A stretch of DNA of 64,000 bases. Origin: Urophycis tenuis. Its lineage: Eukaryota; Chordata; Actinopteri; Gadiformes; Phycidae. The stretch spans positions 3,316,862 to 3,380,861 of the forward strand of contig JAXIVH010000014.1 of assembly GCA_036785325.1 (NCBI GenBank), in the 5' to 3' direction. Position numbers and translations under genes: made by a program. This document shows, piece by piece, positions 58,843 through 64,000 of the stretch; positions within the stretch are counted from its first letter, which is position 1, and every line of letters starts with the position of its first letter. The notes under the pieces were generated by a model, which was not told the origin of the DNA, made no database searches, and saw only the letters and a list, made by a program, of their open reading frames with translations.

Positions 58843-61800
58843 GGTATAGGTGCAGATGCAGCCACATCCCTCCATCCGATGGTAAACAATCAACTTGCAC
58901 GTGAACAGATAGCAGGTTTCCAGAAATGTTGTCACGTATCTCAATTGACCACACAGCCCACCCACCAAGATAAAGCGGAGCCACCTCCTCAAGTCTGGTG
59001 TTCAGCACACTGTACGTCGGTAAACGCTAGTTTGATCGGCTTTAACACGACTTCCCGGCGCTAATGACTCAGATGTACAGGTACAGGCCATGCACACACA
59101 TTCTTTCCCATGATTAACAATCATTAGCAGTGCAGCTCAAACACTGCCGCTGTAATTTATAAGGTACCGTGCCCGGTTATGTAACTTTACCAGCAGACGT
59201 TCCCCTTACTTTTATCTGATGGTTTTCCTTTTAAAGGGGCATAGCTAATCATGCTAGCTGTTCCAATAAAAACATGCCCGGGGGCAATCCATTCTCCAGG
59301 TCTGGATACCTGGTTGAAGAACGTTCGCTGGGTGTTTGCTCAAGTCGAATGCGTTATTAAACCTATATTATTTCAGTGACAACTAATTTGTCATGAAAAT
59401 GTTTTTGTAATGACTTGAAATGAATGTCACTCATCGTTGCTCCGATAAACTAACAGTTGGCGGGTGAATGCACTTAAATTTCACTTATATGCTTCCTGAG
59501 TAACCCAGAGGTGCGGCAAAGAGATTCCAGAAGGCAGGGCTGCCAACTTTTCAGAAAACCTTGGAGTGAGATTTGATAGAAGAAAGGCGTGCGCCACAGC
59601 GCATATTTTGGGGGGAGCCCGTATGGCCTCGCCTTCGCACACCGAAGACTTTTTATTGATTCGTTTAAGCACTTGAAGTTAAGTAATGTGATTATTTACA
59701 GCCGTTTCCTCGGTTTCATAATTTATAACCCCTTGCCCCAACCGTTGAAAAATGTGCGCAGAAAGAAAACAGTGTGGATCATTGGCCAAAGGCTGCGACT
59801 TCAGTGTTTTTATTTGACAGAGTGAGAATTAGGAGTGTGTGGTGTGCGAGTGTGTGAAGAGGTCATTTGGTCATTTTGTGTGCGTCTCTCAATAAGTCTT
59901 ACTTATACTTGGTATATACTTGCCTTCAAGCCACCAGGGGACATTTTGTGAACCTTGGATCAATCTCAAAATGTGCTCAAATGGATCTATGCTACAATTC
60001 TGCAAAAATTGCAAAAAGTTTCTATATAGATATAGATAGATATATATTTCAGAATTTATTCAAATTGAGAAAGGATTTGGATAGGTTGGATGTGGGCAGG
60101 AGGGGGCACAAGCAGGATGTGGCTTGGGACCCCCAGAAGATCAGAAACGGCCCTGCATATGCAATACACACCATACAACATACAACATGAGCAGGATTTA
60201 TGTCTTTATGTTTCAAATCCTTCCATAAAATAAATCACTGAAATTCCCACACCAACAACAACAACCACCACAGTCTACCCTACTCTAACATGAGGACGAG
60301 TCAACTTTGATTCAATCCAGGACAACTCAGGCACTGTCTACTCTCTGCGTGTGCTAACGCGGCCATGTCACGAACACTCACACACAACAGCTGTCACGTT
60401 TCAAACCGCCGCACCGCAAAACACACACATGCCCAATTCCTCATGGGTGATGCAGACACAGGAGGTCGCGCCAGATCTGGCGGGTGGGTTTGAGACGCCA
60501 TGCTTTTCATTATGTTTCATTGTCTGTGTGTTACATAGGAGCATCCAGATGCATGCGGTTAAAGCCAACGACTGTGCGGCTCCGGAACTTCATCAACAAG
60601 CCCAGGACATGTGTTGCCCTTTGTGCAACGAAACCGACTAATGTCATTCTCTTCAGTTAAAACCGTGGGTTGAATGGATTTCAACAGAATGTGAAACTGC
60701 AATAATACAAACACCAGCAATATAATTTATTATTGAAGAGAGACAAAAGAGTCTGTTCCATGCAAGTGCATTTGATCTGTCCCTGTTGAGAAACTCGTTT
60801 TGTGAAATAAAACACGCGTATTCCTGGTGTGTCCGACGATAACATCGGGGTGAGTTTATTTTCTGAAGCAAAGTCGTGAATGGCCTCTTTGTCTTCGTCT
60901 TCGTGAAAACGTAACTGTTGAGATATTTGGCGACGTGCGTCAAAACAATAAATCAATACACCAACGTTGCTCAACCAACAAGGACTTACCCTAAGAAAAT
61001 CACCTCGTGATAAATCTTAACATATGTACATAGGGTCCTTGAACGTGACATATTGGCCAACGCTGGTAGTAATTGAGATGATTGTCATTTGATTAGTGTC
61101 TCATTAAAGATCCCATGGTGTTGATGTATAGATCATTAGCGGGCTGCTTTCTGGACATCGTGGGACCATGTGTTGGTGAAATACACGTTCCCATGCCCCG
61201 CCGCGCACAAATGGCCAGGATAATGGGGGTCTATCATGAGACATCACTGTTTATTTTCTCTGGCCTCCATGCACTTCCATTATGTGGATGATTAAAGCGG
61301 GATTTATGGATGCACTCTATTTCTGTATTCGGCAGCGGTCTTTATCTGGTCGTGGTCGTTAGCTAATGAGTGCGCTTTTGAGGTAGGCCTTATAGGCGCT
61401 GTTGCCCTGCTTCAGAACATCACATTTTAATCATATGACATACTTTCCTTATTCAATGCCTTTTTTTTGGTCTTACGATTGCATTTTCATTTCGACAACT
61501 GTTTTTGCATTGAAGTAGCAAGCAATGGCCAGCAATCATGTTGGAAGATGTTGTTCATGAAAAACGTGAGTAAAATATCCATGGAGTATAGGCCTACTTA
61601 TGATTGATATGACATCAATCAAAATATTGAATTGAAAAATCAATTCATGATAAACGCCCGACAGCAAAACAAATAGGGAGTGTACACATCCTCCCTCCCA
61701 GGCGCTTGTATGTAGCGCCAGAATAAACCTAACAATGGCCGTCAGTATTTGGAAACCTAATAACCTCAAGTACAACAGTGACTTGTCCGTGGTGAAAACG

Positions 61801-61950
61801 CCGGTTGGCGGGGGGGCGGCTACAGTATTCCCCCGAAGCAGCCTCTGCTTTCATGTGGTCAGGTTCTGCATGGCGGCTCAGGGGAGCAGCTGTGGTGGCC
61901 ACCGGAATGTAAGATGTGTCTATGCAAAGCATGTCTCGTGTACACTACAC
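58839..61950. other. Intergenic, no gene seen
   Basis: Mostly unique. CAGGGCTGCCAACTTTTCAG at 59535 resembles the terminal sequence of some fish hAT-type elements, but I find no matching second end. Confidence 0.45.
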
Positions 61951-61956
61951 TACACT

Positions 61957-62025
<69 letters not shown>

Positions 62026-62330
62026 CGCGCGCGCATGCACACACACACGCACGCACACACACACGCGCATGCACACACACACGCACGCACGCACGCACAC
62101 ACACGCACAGACACACACACACGCACACACACAAACATACACACACACACGCATACATGCACGCACACACAAACACACACGCATGCACACACACACGCGC
62201 ATGCACACACACACGCACACACACGCACGCACACACACACACACACACACTCGCACGCACACACACACACATGCACACACATACACATACACGCATGCAC
62301 ACACAAACACACACGCATGCACACACACAC
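61957..62330. repeat. 370-bp (CA)n compound array
   Basis: CA with frequent CG and TG steps (ACGCGCATGCAC, ACGCACGC), an almost unbroken alternating purine-pyrimidine stretch. Confidence 0.95.
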
Positions 62331-62460
62331 TTGTTCACTGCACCTAACATATATTTATTTTTTTCATATTTTCTATCTTGCACTACAATTTATTTTCATT
62401 TTTATTTATACATTTTTTGTTGCATTTTATTCTTTAATTCTTTGTTTTTTTTTAAATTAA

Positions 62461-62545
62461 TTATGTCCAATGCTGCTGCTACACTGTAATTTCCCAGCCT
62501 GGGATCAATAAAGTATAGCTATCTATCTGTCTATCTATCTACACA
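62461..62545 (+). mobile_element. LINE-type 3' tail ending in (CTAT)n
   Basis: CACTGTAATTTCCCAGCC then GGGATCAATAAAGTATAGC and CTATCTATCTGTCTATCTAT. This tail is common at 3' ends of fish non-LTR elements. The family is not certain. Confidence 0.6.
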
Positions 62546-64000
62546 TACACACACACACACACGTGCAAACATCAACGTGAAACCCTCAACGGTTTTGATA
62601 TCCCTGTTCAACTTGTGTCGTCCTCGCCAGACTCCACAACTCATCATTCTGATGAGAGCGCAAATAATAACCCACTACATGCTAATGTCATCCCCATGTG
62701 AGCCTATAGGCAAACACACCCCAGAGATGGTTATCAGCCACTCACGTGGTAGAGAGCAAAGCCCCTTCAACCAAACGGGGGGGATCTGTCGGTTGCCATC
62801 CAAACATGTGCAGCAATTAACAGAAATTGCAGACCAGACAGAAATGGAGAGGGCTTACACGGTGATAATTTCAGGGTTTCTCTTTGCCCCCCCCCCCCCC
62901 GAGGGCAAGCGGCTGGCCGAGGTCCCTCCTCTCCGGGGCCACAACTGAGCACCCAGAAGGCCACAGATTGCTTTTGGTCAGGCTGATTATGCCCCGGCCG
63001 CGCAGAAGCCAAGCGAGCTTGAATACGAAGGAGAAAGAGCAGGGGGGGCCCCCCCCGGACACCGTTATTCAGGAGGTCTGCATTCGCTTTGCGGGCCGAA
63101 AGCGCTTCACGAGGGCGTGGTTATTGAGTCGTTATTTAATTCAATAAAATGTATATGAACCTGGATAGCAATTCAACACGACATATATCAAGCTTTAGTA
63201 GAATCTACCATACACGTTGGTGGCTACCATGTGTTTTTTGAAGTAACCGGTGCACATTTGCTTTGAAAAGCCTTGTTGATGTTTTCCCTTGTTGCTGCCA
63301 GTCCTGGCAGTCTTAACCTTTAATAACCCACAATTAGGCTGTGGCTTTAACTTGTTTTCCCCTGGTCTAAAACCCAGGATTCAACTAAACAATAAATAAA
63401 CGCCAGTACTTCAATAAGACCCTTGTGAGTTGTTGCATTACGCTTTGTTTCACCTTTGTCCAACTCATTTCCTAAAGTCGTTACACATGCTACCTTCATG
63501 TTGGTCAGTCCTCAACCCAACCTCCACTACTAACAGAAACAATCTTGAGCTTTGAAGTCCATAAAACAGATCCGAGGCCTATTAGGAGTTTAGTGCCTAA
63601 TCCACTACACCACCCTGCTATTAGCCAGGGTGTTGAGAACCTGAAGCCATTCATAATGCTGTAATGAGATGAATACCTTTGTAATAATAATGGGGGTCTA
63701 TTTACAAACGAAACCATTACACGATCTAGATCCCTAACACGCTTTTGAAATGGCCAAGAAGGGAAAAGGAAAAACTATTTCGTTCAAACAAGTGCCGTCA
63801 CTTCCGCGAACAAAGTAGATAGCAGAGAGCTACATCAGTTTGTTCACAGTTGGGGCATTGCTAACAATACAGGTTTTGGGTTCTCACCACATCTAATGGT
63901 CTGGTTACATGACTTCCTGCCACAAAAAGATCCAATAAGACAATAGGAAGGCTTTATGTCTCCTAAAACTTCCAGATGTCCTCTTCTCCTTGTTTCCTTT
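62546..64000. other. Intergenic to window end, no gene seen
   Basis: Short CA run (62545-62561), C tract at 62887-62900, then AT-rich unique sequence. No coding pattern recognised. Confidence 0.55.

Noticed and set aside
59535..59560. hAT-like end CAGGGCTGCCAACTTTTCAG
   Set aside because: No matching inverted second end or target duplication was found nearby, so no element is called.
61735..62489. Frames of up to 241 codons on both strands
   Set aside because: Driven by the CA array, open in all frames.

Overview
This is vertebrate nuclear DNA, most likely from a ray-finned (teleost) fish. It has multi-exon GT-AG genes, very dense CA/GT, CT/GA and poly-C/poly-G simple repeats, and fish-type transposon remnants. 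A collagen gene that is far larger in human is compact here. There are no bacterial-style operons, and most long open frames are artefacts of simple repeats or run through exon/intron boundaries.

Positions 116 to about 24,300, plus strand: the 3' half of one gene that I identify as col14a1, collagen alpha-1(XIV), a fibril-associated (FACIT) collagen of the extracellular matrix. I could place 26 consecutive exons plus two alternative last exons. All splice phases agree and no frame breaks. In order they encode two incomplete-to-complete fibronectin type III modules, a proline/threonine-rich linker, a von Willebrand factor A (VWA) domain with an intact DxSxS metal site, a thrombospondin-N/laminin-G-like (TSPN) domain, a short Cys-rich segment, the COL2 triple helix, the NC2 linker, the COL1 triple helix and the NC1 tail. 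The 5' half of the gene lies outside the window to the left. The fish copy (a or b paralogue) cannot be decided from this sequence.

The 3' end is the most interesting coding part. After exon 26 the gene can splice to an exon that adds three residues (Gly-Ser-Ala, stop at 22080), or skip it and join an exon at 23390 that adds an acidic stretch followed by a dibasic RRKR motif (stop at 23509). Each ending has its own candidate poly(A) signal.

Positions about 24,300 to 64,000: no gene I can identify. It holds an L1-type reverse transcriptase relic (about 25.98-26.21 kb, minus), a 356-bp hAT-like MITE with terminal inverted repeats and an 8-bp target duplication (44.83-45.19 kb), an L2/V-SINE-type tail beside telomere-like repeats (46.5-46.86 kb), a LINE-type tail (about 62.46-62.55 kb), two notable hairpins (25.09 and 39.37 kb), large simple-repeat arrays, and a few short open segments with splice-like borders but no recognised homology. 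It may be an intergenic regulatory stretch or part of a gene with very long introns; the sequence alone does not decide.
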